64,000 bases of DNA, taken from contig JAUCBJ010007342.1 of NCBI GenBank assembly GCA_032718475.1, positions 28,948 through 92,947 of the forward strand, written 5' to 3'. The translations under genes were made by a program, and so were the position numbers. Below the pieces are notes generated by a model that saw nothing but the letters and a program-made list of their open reading frames with translations, ran no database searches and was not told the DNA's origin. Each line of letters begins with the position of its first letter. The stretch's first letter is position 1. Shown here piece by piece: positions 51,001 through 59,216 of this stretch. Source of the stretch: Nemertoderma westbladi. Taxonomy: Eukaryota > Xenacoelomorpha > Nemertodermatida > Nemertodermatidae.

Positions 51001-52103
51001 CGAGCGTTTATTTGCCGCGCCTCCAACTTGGCACGAACGTCGGATGCTGCTTTCTGCCGTGCTAACTCGTCGGCTGCCGCTTCTCGCACTAAGTCCTCCT
51101 CCAGTCTGCGCATTTCTGATGCTTCGAATTCAGCTTGCGCCTTGAGTTGTGCAATTCTTGCCTTGTCTTCTCTACGTTGTTTCTCTCCTTCGATGGCGAT
51201 CTGTGCCATCTGGTGTCGCGCTTCTTCCTCGGCGACTTGTTGTCGGCGTGCAACCTCCTGTTGTTGTCGAGTAATTCCAGACGCTGTTCTACTAACGTCG
51301 CCAACGTCGCCAACGTCGCTCCGTACGCTAACGAACGATCTATCCAGTGGTGGATGTTGGTAGGCTCGCGAGCCTTCCATAGTGAGAACTTCCGTCGTCC
51401 CTCGCGGTTCGACTTCCGGTTCGTCGATCGGTACGCCGCATCTACGAAGAAAATTGGTCAGCGTTTCCAACCTTCCGTCCAGGCAGTAGAGTTCTTCTTC
51501 CTCTTCGGGTTGTAACAACGCGTCCGAAACTGACTCACCTAGCAGTTGGTCGAACTGCTCCTGTTGAGCCAATCTTATCACCGACTTAAACTGGATAAGG
51601 CTTTCTCTCGCACTTACCAATTTATCTACTATCTTTACCTGAGTAAAGTTGTCGCCACGCAACTCTGCAAGTTCGTGCAAACCTTTAAGTTTATCTACGG
51701 AGGCATGTACCCTACTTTCTATCCTTACCTGTAAGGTGTAGAACTCGTATCTCGACATCGGGGCGGTTAACTCGCGTAAAACGCGAAAACCTTCTCCGAG
51801 GTTCCGAGTAATCTGGGCCATGTGTCCTCCTATACTTCTAATAACGTTCTCCTGGCTTCCAGTCGAACTTACCATGTCCGGTTCCCGTGATCTAGTCTGC
51901 GGGACGGTAAGGAAATCTTCGATCCTGCCGTCGCCACGCGTTGCGGCTTCCGGTATTTCCGTTCGGGGTACCGGCGACGCAAGCGGTGTGACATCGGTGG
52001 AATCTCGGGTTCTCCTTCTCGGTTCGTCTACTGTCGATCTGTCCGGGTCGCACGAGTCATAGTCGGTAGGTGGGTATCTCGTCGAATGGGGTGTGTCACT
52101 CAT
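45051..52103 (-). CDS. gag-protease-RT-RNase H polyprotein of element B
   Basis: 2,350 residues from ATG 52,103. Residues about 1-275: N-terminal Gag extension. About 275-430: Gln/Glu/Arg coiled coil. About 800-1,000: gag core (PKFSGNAKHW). About 1,050-1,120: Cys/His knuckles (CSYC, CWRCMKPGHVRKDC, CSLCGRNHD). About 1,218: aspartic protease, LDSASS. About 1,803: RT, FYVDD. About 1,990-2,110: RNase H (SFSDAS, YWTDAT, WRHCPG). About 2,188-2,335: a tail of SPDC/SPDV tetrapeptides. Order and motifs are standard BEL/Pao, but the ~800-residue extension before the gag core is unusually long. Five P_B palindromes... at 47,539, 47,617, 47,695, 50,229 and 50,322, plus a sixth at 51,359, are read through in all three codon phases. 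The frame is intact. Confidence 0.9.
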   Translation of the reverse strand: MSDTPHSTRYPPTDYDSCDPDRSTVDEPRRRTRDSTDVTPLASPVPRTEIPEAATRGDGRIEDFLTVPQTRSREPDMVSSTGSQENVIRSIGGHMAQITRNLGEGFRVLRELTAPMSRYEFYTLQVRIESRVHASVDKLKGLHELAELRGDNFTQVKIVDKLVSARESLIQFKSVIRLAQQEQFDQLLGESVSDALLQPEEEEELYCLDGRLETLTNFLRRCGVPIDEPEVEPRGTTEVLTMEGSRAYQHPPLDRSFVSVRSDVGDVGDVSRTASGITRQQQEVARRQQVAEEEARHQMAQIAIEGEKQRREDKARIAQLKAQAEFEASEMRRLEEDLVREAAADELARQKAASDVRAKLEARQINARLAIQEAELAAQQQDADRREREMQLQFELNRRSRETANAQADLELDARDRSMRSRTGHDLSALDRMEARYRGIQKRIEEGSVGAIDQGEEFVEDYCKRFPQVIPMLKPTTPIKPVFVTKPKEITPVRSTQGNRFVVTEIPQPRATSSPILAGNITSPPTVSRSLLVGREEPAFMTIKQVSKPLQVKPVTCCANPVIYRPTTKPDYFTRPLTQCSTQPTTSWKACEPTELRRRMEVGSTHGIGQRIARPTTSWKACEPTEQRRAVDSGPQRTKSRIIRRTRTRQPPYPDDSDSSSDSESTEREIFRTGAAEDCKREERSTNPYIDNPPRETPQQKPTLKPAETISAKQFTEMTDRIAQLEERLEAQPSDRSRTSVELEQPRQHRPPRREQETRRTPTHREEDPVNNSYRRTTRGRERLDDAAEQGRGQLDLVSEIAKFAARHGLPAQQPPKFSGNAKHWRTLVDYVESQIAKCAFTSTEKFNYLLQVLSGEPKRLAETFIGVPDAFELAYDRLYSIYGGNVAMAKSIIEDLCRGGNISRPIDLLRLADEIKNAIGTLRSIGQLEYANAPTVLIRIIGRLHHRLRREWRRIEYQREEAGGLLKLTDVYQLISREAVIETRSNYTDHHIAAEGITVSAPNRTKPFPTNAKAVTYATPTETSKVLTPIGTTQPRQQLPADFVGCSYCERNGRNHSGHKLRGCRAFKELGIEERRLQIRSLDSCWRCMKPGHVRKDCPSDDTCSLCGRNHDALLHTTSHTPTRRFRREHPDKAARCDALYKERAPREIRTFYTDCMDQSGSSDEDEEEDDTFYVHAGEEQPSITLLTQNQLKGFSVIPIKITGTRGSKRIYAILDSASSHSYVDEQVADVVTDLSQGKTAQYTVSSMHGKRAIPVTRVKLTLDTLLSKAEHSKEERSLLPVRNLTFAATKDFSNLLGPVPEQSPEDRKYFRHLGIPECPVNYRSIAMLIGTDQFNLHQVWETRPSVITAGNPYACRTPIGWYTRAPIRSLEVSDQEDDVLSTCSLLTNTIDNSPSHSRGPIVRTALRQTCVTNADATDTDVTDLDTTIRTSDLQLLAVDQVVLTTEDLRVVAVDDSMNEDFGRLASLPKNPKVIDPTHQASTPVVDLGRLASLPIDQEVVKPPHDNSTPTSDTGRLASLPDTLTLATAADEDVDEDHGAVQAALDRLLTERTIQWLEQDSAEPGSYETAMSEQEKRSLNIMRDTIRQTANGHYEVGMLWRDGQPKLVNNYPLALRRLKSIRQRLLRDETAHMQYNAQLQTYLQKGYAIRMLNPEVTTDQTYYLPHHFVRHPDKPGKVRVVNDCAALYQGMSMNSELMDGPNMNNYLMGVLMHFRQRKVAFTCDVEAMFHQVKALERDRDSLRFLWYPDGNLQLPPETYQMQVRVFGARDSPNCTMYALKQTALDRRDQFDPEVVRTVERDFYVDDGLKSCDTLERATTVAHQLQDCLAEGGFHLTKFASNEPELVNSFDPMDRSGGDLDLDLEPLPTTKVLGLSWDPNTDNFRVRVRSNDQTRPLTKRTCLSTMSRLYDPLCFISPVILHARIILRSIWQAGLEWDDPIPEKLAERWRDWEAQLTFLQDYTIPRVYFPLQTTFPADLELHSFSDASKDGLGVTLYLRRQVTSDSYDVSLVTSRARTMPLKYMTVPRGELQAGTISTDIVSLVQRELEANLKVTYWTDATLVLWYINNETFEFKTFVANRRAEILDRSLKQDWRHCPGKLNPADIASRGMQPLDFCKPDNKSFWFRGPDFLQRPSDEWPPLFDATTNTIPEGAEIKLDKVVKSKAKANAKVKRKKGRTKSDDLDARPDITPDVSPDTRPDACTNLSPDVPREISPDVSPDCTPDYSPDYSPEETPDCSPDCSPDCLMELSTECLPDVSPDCSPDISTDCPPDCLPDFRPDFLTEVTLDRLWDRRQDISPDVPRYVSPDVSPDCSPDASPDCLLDTPLEDPLERTFRDVPNLTSLDDRGT
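45110..45540. repeat. Coding minisatellite, S/T-P-D-x tail
   Basis: Degenerate 12-bp units (minus strand encoding SPDV, SPDC, TPDY and similar) at the 3' end of the gag-pol frame, about 35 units. Confidence 0.85.
47539..47558. repeat. P_B palindrome copy 7
   Basis: Standard 20-mer, read as GRLASLP between protease and RT. Confidence 0.87.
47617..47636. repeat. P_B palindrome copy 8
   Basis: Standard 20-mer, read as GRLASLP, 78 bp from copy 7. Confidence 0.87.
47695..47714. repeat. P_B palindrome copy 9
   Basis: Standard 20-mer, read as GRLASLP, again 78 bp on; copies 7-9 are evenly spaced with related flanks. Confidence 0.87.
50229..50248. repeat. P_B palindrome copy 10
   Basis: Standard 20-mer in gag, read as WKACEPT; its flank CACGAAGTCGTAGGT is shared with copy 11, indicating a local duplication. 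Confidence 0.87.
50322..50341. repeat. P_B palindrome copy 11
   Basis: Standard 20-mer, read as WKACEPT, 93 bp from copy 10. Confidence 0.87.
51359..51378. repeat. P_B palindrome copy 12
   Basis: GGTAGGCTCGCGAGCCTTCC, read as EGSRAYQ: the third codon phase. Confidence 0.85.
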
Positions 52104-52167
52104 GTCTTATTATATACGTCAAGTACGGGTAATAAAATGTCAAAGTGTCTGAATGTTGAAGTGTCAA

Positions 52168-52176
52168 ACTTACCTT
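52168..52176 (-). promoter_or_regulatory. Candidate splice donor 1 in leader
   Basis: Minus strand AAG|GTAAGT, a perfect consensus donor, upstream of the gag ATG where a retroviral major donor would lie. Confidence 0.5.
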
Positions 52177-52269
52177 GGTATATATAGTATCTATATACCC
52201 TAACCGGTACAAATAAATCAACAAGTCAGAACGTCGAAATGTCAAAATGTCGAAATGTACAAATGTCAA

Positions 52270-52278
52270 ACTTACCTT
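52270..52278 (-). promoter_or_regulatory. Candidate splice donor 2 in leader
   Basis: Second AAG|GTAAGT, created by the leader duplication. Confidence 0.5.
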
Positions 52279-54872
52279 GATATATATATATATCATATAT
52301 ATACCCTAACCGGTACAAATAAAACTAACAAGGTATATAATAAAATAAGTAGTAATCTAGCCTACCGGCTAAATTTGTACGAATAAGTGAGATAACGGTA
52401 TACGTTAACAAAATATAGATCAACAAGTATAAACAATAGGCCAAACAGCAATGTCCAAAGGGAAAATATGTACCAACAACACTACTAAATAGACAGTGAA
52501 ACCCACAAATTTTGAGTACTACTGTGCTTTCTTAAGTTTGAACGACGCGAGTCGTAAAACTTACGTTCCTTTGATCTTCCAGTCGTACAAATTCCCAAAT
52601 ACAAACCGGACGTGGGTCTTTCCGTTTTTCGGCGGCGCGGACGAATTTATTGTCTCCCAAACTTTGCGAAAAGCGGTCTAATCCTTGAAGCGGTCCAGAA
52701 ATGAGTCCTTGAGTCCTGAAAAGGTCGAAGGTGAGAGTTTTACTTCTACGCTTACGAAAATCTTCCTAGGTACCGATACAAATTGGTCTTTAAACCCTAT
52801 GTACCTTTTCAAGTACCGAAAAGTAACACCGCACACACACGGCGTAAAACAAAGTGCTACAAACTAACTGTTAGCTAGTCAAAGATTAAATACGAAAGTA
52901 CTAGCTACCCTAAAAGCCTACTGAAGCAGGGGACGTTCTAAATTACTAAATTTACTAACCTTAGATTTTAAATATCTCCTACTTTCAATAGCTAACAGTT
53001 CGAAATAATACTATACGCTAATTTATATAGTACTTCCTACTGTAAGGTAGGAATACTATACACTATGGTAGAAATATTATATACTAATTTATATAAAATA
53101 CTTCCTACTGTAAGGGTCCAGTAGTATACCGCTTACCAGATCCTAGTAACGATGTATCTTACTATGAGACTCTAGTAATGTATACGGGCTTGTACAGTAT
53201 CTGACAACAAATCCCAGTCCAGGATATCTAAACAAACAGATATAGTACACAAACGACTACTGGCGAGGAACAGAGCCTTGTATCTATTCTATGTACGTGA
53301 GCGGGTCTAATGCCTACGTACTAGACAGAAGGATACCTGTCCTCTAACCGGTGAGGCAGATGTACAGTTACAGTAACAGACCAAACTCACGGGAAAACAA
53401 TCCCCGCGCAGCGAATCCTAACTATCACTGACAGTCCTAAATACAGTAACTTGCCGCGGTGTGATTTATATGGGTTATATACGAACTAGGTTGTTAACAG
53501 ACCTAGTGTAACAATGCTGATCATCCCTGTCGAAATCAGCCTAAAAGTCGTGCCTAAATGTAACAATAACTGATCCCCCTGTACGAAGTCAGTCTAAAAG
53601 GTCAGGCCTAAATGTAACAATACCGTTGTCCAGACAAACAACAGTTTAATAACGAAAGTGAAATACTCCTTATCTTGCCGCAACTAAATCAGATCCTAAT
53701 TTTACAAATACAGATAATTTCCACCTAAAGTAATGTATAGTACGCTATAGCTAGTAGAACTTTAAGGGCAATATGTTTTAGGGCGTGTGTGTGTGGGTGT
53801 GTTACAAATAAAACAATTTCGTGTAATTCCTTTTACTAGGTTTTAGTGATTTTCTGACTAAAATGATACCGTGCGCTAGCTACTAAAATAAACTAGTCGC
53901 GTTTGTAGAACTTTATACTCACGAATGACGTCAAAGCTCTCTCCTTCCTATCCACAACCCAATGGGCAACCACAGTGTTAGTAACTACACCCATGATCGG
54001 CACTAATACCAGATTCTGGTTGTAAGATAAGAATAGGGGTTAATCGCTACCGTACGTTAGCTGATCTGGTATACTAATACTTTGTTGCTGCGGTAGTTAG
54101 CAGCAATACCTATCAGTACGTGGCAAGGCGCGGTAGGATATTAATAAACCTCCCTAGGCCAAGCAGTGTGCCGGTAGCAGAAATTCTCCTTGCCTGATCA
54201 AATAGCTAACTCCAGTCAGGGGGGGGGGGGGGGGGGTACTAATGTACGTTCTACAAAGCGAACCGGTACCAAACAGTCAGTGCTATGAATCACTAAATTA
54301 TGGAACGTATGCTGTCCGTACCTAATATGTACTCGCGTACTGACGAATGGCAATAGTTCGCACCTGTAGGAAGTACAGGTTAACCCAGGGATTCGTAGGA
54401 CTTGACAAAGGGGGGGTGTCTGGATATAATTATTTGATCCTAAATTTGCGGCGTCCAGTACGATGTCACGCTTACCCTGATCTATAGGTCTTACGGCGGG
54501 CAAGGGCGTCGAACAAAGTCTTACCTTCTCACAAAGCGGGCGCTGCATAGCAAGTGGAGTATTTCGAAGGGGCAAAGGGGGTGCGCGGTCGATCCAATGT
54601 GGGCGCTAGCGTGTTGTGGACATCCCTTCCCTGCGTTGCTTACGGCCTAACGATCTAGGCTGCCATCTCCCTGGTGTTCGGCTGTCCCGAAGTCGGACCA
54701 CAAGAAAACATGTCAGGAAATTGCAGTATATTTACAGTTTTACAAAAGGATTTATCAAATAAAGTTTCAACAAGAAACCGAATTAACTAATTTTACAAGA
54801 ATAAACGATCTAAGAAGGGGGTAAGATGTGTAAAAAATGACAATAATATCAGGTGATAACCGAAGGCAAACC

Positions 54873-54888
54873 GGCCTTTTATACTAGA
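54873..54888 (-). promoter_or_regulatory. TATA box in 5' LTR
   Basis: Minus strand TCTAGTATAAAAGGCC, identical to the other LTR; the likely Pol II promoter of element B. Confidence 0.68.
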
Positions 54889-55167
54889 AATTGCACATGG
54901 AAACTAAACAGAATTTTCCACAGCTTCACCATTGAGCAATGAAGTGCTTCGTGCTCTATGATTGGCCCAGCTCATCGTTCAACGCAGTCCGGCCCTTACA
55001 CTAATCTGGGACATGGAATCCTAACAGAATTTTCCACTGCCTCACATTTGAGCAATAAGATAATTTATGCCCTATGATTGGCCTGGCTCATCATTCGCTA
55101 CGCTGTACGCTTCTCATTGGCCTAACAATTAGCACCACACGAAAATAAATGGCCCCAAAATACAAAT

Positions 55168-55249
55168 TTCCCGACTGGGATTCGAACTCGTAACCTACGT
55201 AATGTAACCAACGCCTTAACCATCTGACCACTACGCCACGAGAGTACCT
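55168..55249 (-). repeat. tRNA-like segment in 5' LTR
   Basis: Same A-box and B-box segment as 36,749-36,830; it lies upstream of the TATA box in transcription order. Confidence 0.65.
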
Positions 55250-55381
55250 AAGGGTTTTATGTGTACAAATATGAATAGGCATATTACATTACTGTAACTT
55301 AATCAAAATACGTCGGATTTTCAAAAGTTTTTACGTTAAAGTTAAACTACAAATGCTACCTTATAGTGAAATAATTCATCA

Positions 55382-57943
55382 CTGTGCCCTCTCGGTGTCA
55401 GACTAATGGCGCGACATCTCCCTGCACTAAATTAATTATTCAATGGTCTAGGCTCGTCCATCCATATACCCATCCACTCCCATACACTCCATGAACCTCC
55501 ATGTGGTTTTGTATGTAGTTCTCTCTCTACCAATACAGCCCATTGTCCGCAATGTTACGCCCTGTGGGCTCTCTCATCTACCTGATATCAGACATACAGG
55601 CGCACCGCACACTAAGCCTTTGTCGGTCCCGGCAAGTTAGCTAGATAACTCGCCATAACCTGCCAATCAGATGACTTGAACAAATGTGTCAATGGTCAAT
55701 GTTCACATGTGATCACATTGGGTGAAATCTGCTTTTTCTGGTGGCCTGTACTGTATTATTCTTACCAAAACAATAAACTGAAGTCAATAGCACATGTTAC
55801 AGTTTATTTTTTGCTAGAAATCAGTTGTAAATAAAAGTTCGGGTGCCATAAATTATAATAATTATATTTGTTGAAAAGTGATAACATTTTAAATGATTTT
55901 TAGTGAAATATGATGTTTAAATTTGGTTGATACAAATTTAGAAATAGTTGAAACACAGTTATTTTTCGTGGAAATCCAATTATAAATAGTAGAGAATTAA
56001 TAAATAATTTTTAGTGATATAATAATTATTTAAGTGAAAAAAAATTATTGGAAAATTGACTAATTTTATTAGGAGATAAATTTGTTGCGGTAGTTAATTG
56101 TAATTTCATGCAATAATTGGTAACAGTAATTCTATAATAAGTGTCACATAATTAAATATTGTCAGAGAGTCTGCCAGAACCTTAAACGATACCCAATGCA
56201 GTTTCGTTTTTTACTTAATTTTTTTTGGAAATTATTTTCACACCTTATTTAATTACACCCCGTAAGTAAGTTTATAATCGTATATATATATTTATTTTTG
56301 ATGTTTGTATTTTGTGTGATTATTTGTGGAACCATTTAAATAACCATTTAATTATTTTAGAAACAAAACAAATATCTATAATAGTTTATACTGTACAACA
56401 AGTATTTCTTATTATTTCGATATATGCGTTGTTACCTTGGTTCCTATTATATTACCTGATTTGGTATTCTATTTGCCTTCCAGTTTTATTTTGGCTACAA
56501 TCGAAACGGAATATATTAATTTTTTTATAGTTTTTGAATATTCTTTTTATCTTATTTAGTTTGAATTTACATAGATTGTTGGAAGAACAATAACTCTATT
56601 ACTGTATAAATAGACATGAATTAGTCACCAGCGGGGATCGAACCCACGCCCCCCAATAATCTTTCAGGTATGCTGAACACTCAATCATGGAGGCTCGTAT
56701 TTTTTGATTGATTTGCTATGTTGGTAAGCTGCCTTAGTGGCTGGGAATACAGTCAGCCCTTATATTAATGTGAATATCTGGAGAAATATAAACTTATTGT
56801 TCACAGATTGACTGCCGGGTGTATAGATAGCAGGACCGACAACCGTTCAAAATTAGGAAGTTAAAAGCGAAACGCAACAATTTATATTTAGTTTAGGTTC
56901 AAATCCAATTATTATTACTAAAAAATGGGGTCGTATCTCCCTTGAAACATCGTGATGTTATCTTAATATTTGCTAAATTCCTCTTTATCACAACTCGTCT
57001 ACACCGATATAAGTTTTGAATATTCATTAAGTTGTTACCCCCCCCCCCCCCCCCTCCTACCTGTTATTGTCTTACATATCTATATTACTAAAACAAAGTG
57101 TGTGTGTGTGTGTGTGCATTTTATTTATATCCCCTTCTGTTTATTTTTTCTGAGATCTGGCATGCAGGTTTGGTTTGGGCGTAGACGCTGTGCCGACACA
57201 GGTGCCGACGCAGGTGCCGACACGCCAAAAAAAGGTAGGGGTGACCTACAAGAGCAAAATTAAAAAAGCGGCAACAAACAATCTCATTCTACCCGGTATA
57301 ATATGTTGTACACCCCCCCCCCCCCCCCCCCCCCAACACCCCCACATTGTACAGTATAACTTCCACTGGTACTTATACTGTACAATTACGTAAACTACAG
57401 TAATTGTAATTATTATTATTGTCTCAAATTTCCAATTGTTATTTTTTGGCTTTAAAAAAATAATTTTCAATTTCAATTTATTCTCCTGTATATTACAGCT
57501 CCCTCTCTCTTTACTATTTCTCCCCAATAATTGGTTCCGGGGGCACACCGTACCCAAAGGAGTAGCAACACACATATGGCTGTTGCGTTGGATACGGATT
57601 GGGTAGTTTTTTTCATTGCGATATGAATCACATTTGAAGTGCTGGGTAAACACATTGGTGAGAACCATGGTTCGTTATTACCACTATTGGGATCAATATG
57701 AGGAGAAATATATATGTTGGGAGTATCACGTAACGAATCAGGGACTTCTATCTCTAAGGAGCTCTGGGGCCATAAATGAGATGGAGCCCTTAGCAGCGGT
57801 AAAGAAATTGATGTTTGACGAACAGATGTTCTATGGTGGGATCTAGGCAGGAAAAGTGATGAGTTGGAGTGAAGTGCGTAAGCTTATATCGTTTTGGCAA
57901 AGAAATGATGCCCCACCAAGCACATCACACCCTAAGTTGCTAA
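55382..57943. other. Noncoding region right of element B
   Basis: No convincing gene. It contains a copy of the AAAACAATAAAC motif (about 55,766), a tRNA-derived SINE head (56,624-56,697), two poly-C tracts (57,038-57,054 and 57,313-57,334) and a TG microsatellite (57,098-57,116). Short plus-strand open stretches at 57,616-57,846 and 57,856-58,038 share a frame but show nothing recognisable. Confidence 0.6.
56624..56697 (-). repeat. tRNA-derived SINE head
   Basis: Minus strand has a perfect B box in GTGGGTTCGATCCCCGC and a degenerate A-box-like TGATTGAGTG about 45 nt before it. Too imperfect for a tRNA gene. Confidence 0.55.
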
Positions 57944-59216
57944 CTACAAGGGCATCAAAGGAAAAGGATAAGTTACCACGAGTAAATGTGGTGAAAATCT
58001 CGCCGACAACTCCGAGCCTGGATACACCATCAGCTTGACTAGGGATCTGTTGGGAATTTGGATATATATGGGTATGTCCAAATTCTTTAGAAAGGTGGAG
58101 TTAATTAGGTTAGATTCTGTACCAGAATCAAGTATCATGCGTAGTGGTGTAGACTGAAAGTGTAAGTCAACATAAGGAGATCTGCCAACACTGACACGGG
58201 ATATCGCTGGGGGGTCATCCACTGTACATACATATCTTGGTGAATGTCAGTATCCTCATCAATAACCTCAATGGTTCGAGTGCGGCCCAAAAATCGTTTA
58301 TCCTGGTCTGGAAGGAAGTGGCATTGGCTGAGAAAATGTGTAAAATCACTGCGACCAGCATGTTTGCATAGTGGGCAAATTTTTTGCATGCGAGGTTGTT
58401 CATGTGTTTGTGGCCGAAAGGGCTTGGGGGCAGTAGGTCTATGTGAATATTGTTGTGGGCGACTAGAAGTGGATCGCATAGTACTGTACGTACTTCATCG
58501 CTAGCTTGGAGCTCGTCTAATAAGGATGGGAGAGCCTGAGAAATCTCAGGTTTTATGGAAGACAGAGTCTGATGTCGCAATTCTGTACCATGACGCTGTT
58601 TAACTAGCTTTGGTAAATCGTTGTTGATTAATCGAAACCAAGTAAGAACAACAAGGTTTTCAACAGTAGGACATAATTCCTCATCTTCAGGAATAGGGAC
58701 ACCATGGTGAGAAATGCCACCATCCTTTTTAAGCAGATTGTCATCTACAAAGGCTACCAATCTTTGGTATAGATCCTCTGGTTTTTCATCATATTCAAGC
58801 TTAATGGATGCTAGGTCCAAAAAATGTGCACAAGAGATTTGAAAGCCAAAGTGCAAACGTATGGTATTCCAGATAGATTGGAGAGAAGTGGACGTTTTAA
58901 CTATTGAATTTCTAGATACAATGGGGCAATAATTTGCTATTTGCCCTAGCATAAATTCTAGGGTTATTACCTTTTGTGCTGCAGTGCGGCGCGATGTAGC
59001 CGGAATATCAGTCCCATCATCCACAAAGCCACGGATAGGAGAAAGGCGAGATTTCTTTTCCCAGTGGGCAGAATCAAGGGTGAATGGGGCAAAGGCTGGG
59101 TCTAAAGCTAAAGTGTATAAAAGATTCTGTCTCCATGTTTCAAAGGTATTAATGGTTTCAACTTTAGAGAGAGGTATAATTTTTGGAGTACGTAGGGAAC
59201 CTGTCGCTGTGGACAT
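57944..59216 (-). pseudogene. Broken Ty3/Gypsy gag-protease
   Basis: Three consecutive minus-strand frames. 59,216-58,215 starts with ATG and holds a capsid-like region ([15 protein letters not shown]). 58,479-58,135 holds a Cys-rich knuckle, [19 protein letters not shown]. 58,222-57,944 holds an aspartic protease with LDSGTESNLI. Two -1 shifts separate them. The knuckle spacing and a following SRVSVGRSPY-like linker match Gypsy elements common in aquatic animals. No RT or integrase follows, so the element is truncated. The frameshifts could be decay or, for the gag/protease step, programmed. DSG replaces the more usual DTG; the substitution alone need not abolish activity. Confidence 0.75.

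Larger units (their letters stand above)
52104..53108. other. Leader of element B
   Basis: Untranslated DNA between the 5' LTR and gag. A block with ACTTACCTT, a TATATA run and CCCTAACCGGTACAAATAAA is directly duplicated (about 52,165-52,219 and 52,264-52,324), with AAATGTC short repeats between. No primer-binding site starting TGG was found next to the LTR. Confidence 0.65.
34700..55381 (-). mobile_element. BEL/Pao LTR retrotransposon B (20.7 kb)
   Basis: Two 2.27-kb direct repeats (34,700-36,963 and 53,109-55,381) bound a 16-kb interior coding, on the minus strand, gag-protease-RT-RNase H, integrase, ORF3 and ORF4. The LTRs begin TG and end CA on either strand and differ by only a few tens of positions by eye, implying a fairly recent insertion. 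A purine-rich GGAGCGG precedes the 3' LTR on the minus strand. The flanks (CCCAC on the left, CTGTG on the right) do not form a target duplication: the left flank is S2 satellite, the right is not. Twelve copies of a 20-bp palindrome are scattered through the interior. Confidence 0.92.
53109..55381 (-). repeat. 5' LTR of element B
   Basis: 2,273 bp; for this minus-strand element it is the transcription-driving LTR. Starts TGATGAATTATT and ends CCTTACA on the minus strand. Contains an 18-G tract (54,219-54,236). Confidence 0.93.

Noticed and set aside
53050-53130. Primer-binding site for element B
   Set aside because: The minus strand next to the 5' LTR reads GTAGGAAGTATT with no TGG start; a TGGACCC string exists but lies inside the repeated LTR sequence of both copies.
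57616-58038. Plus-strand host exon or small gene
   Set aside because: Two short stretches in one frame separated by a stop, the second overlapping the better-supported minus-strand protease; no recognisable domain.
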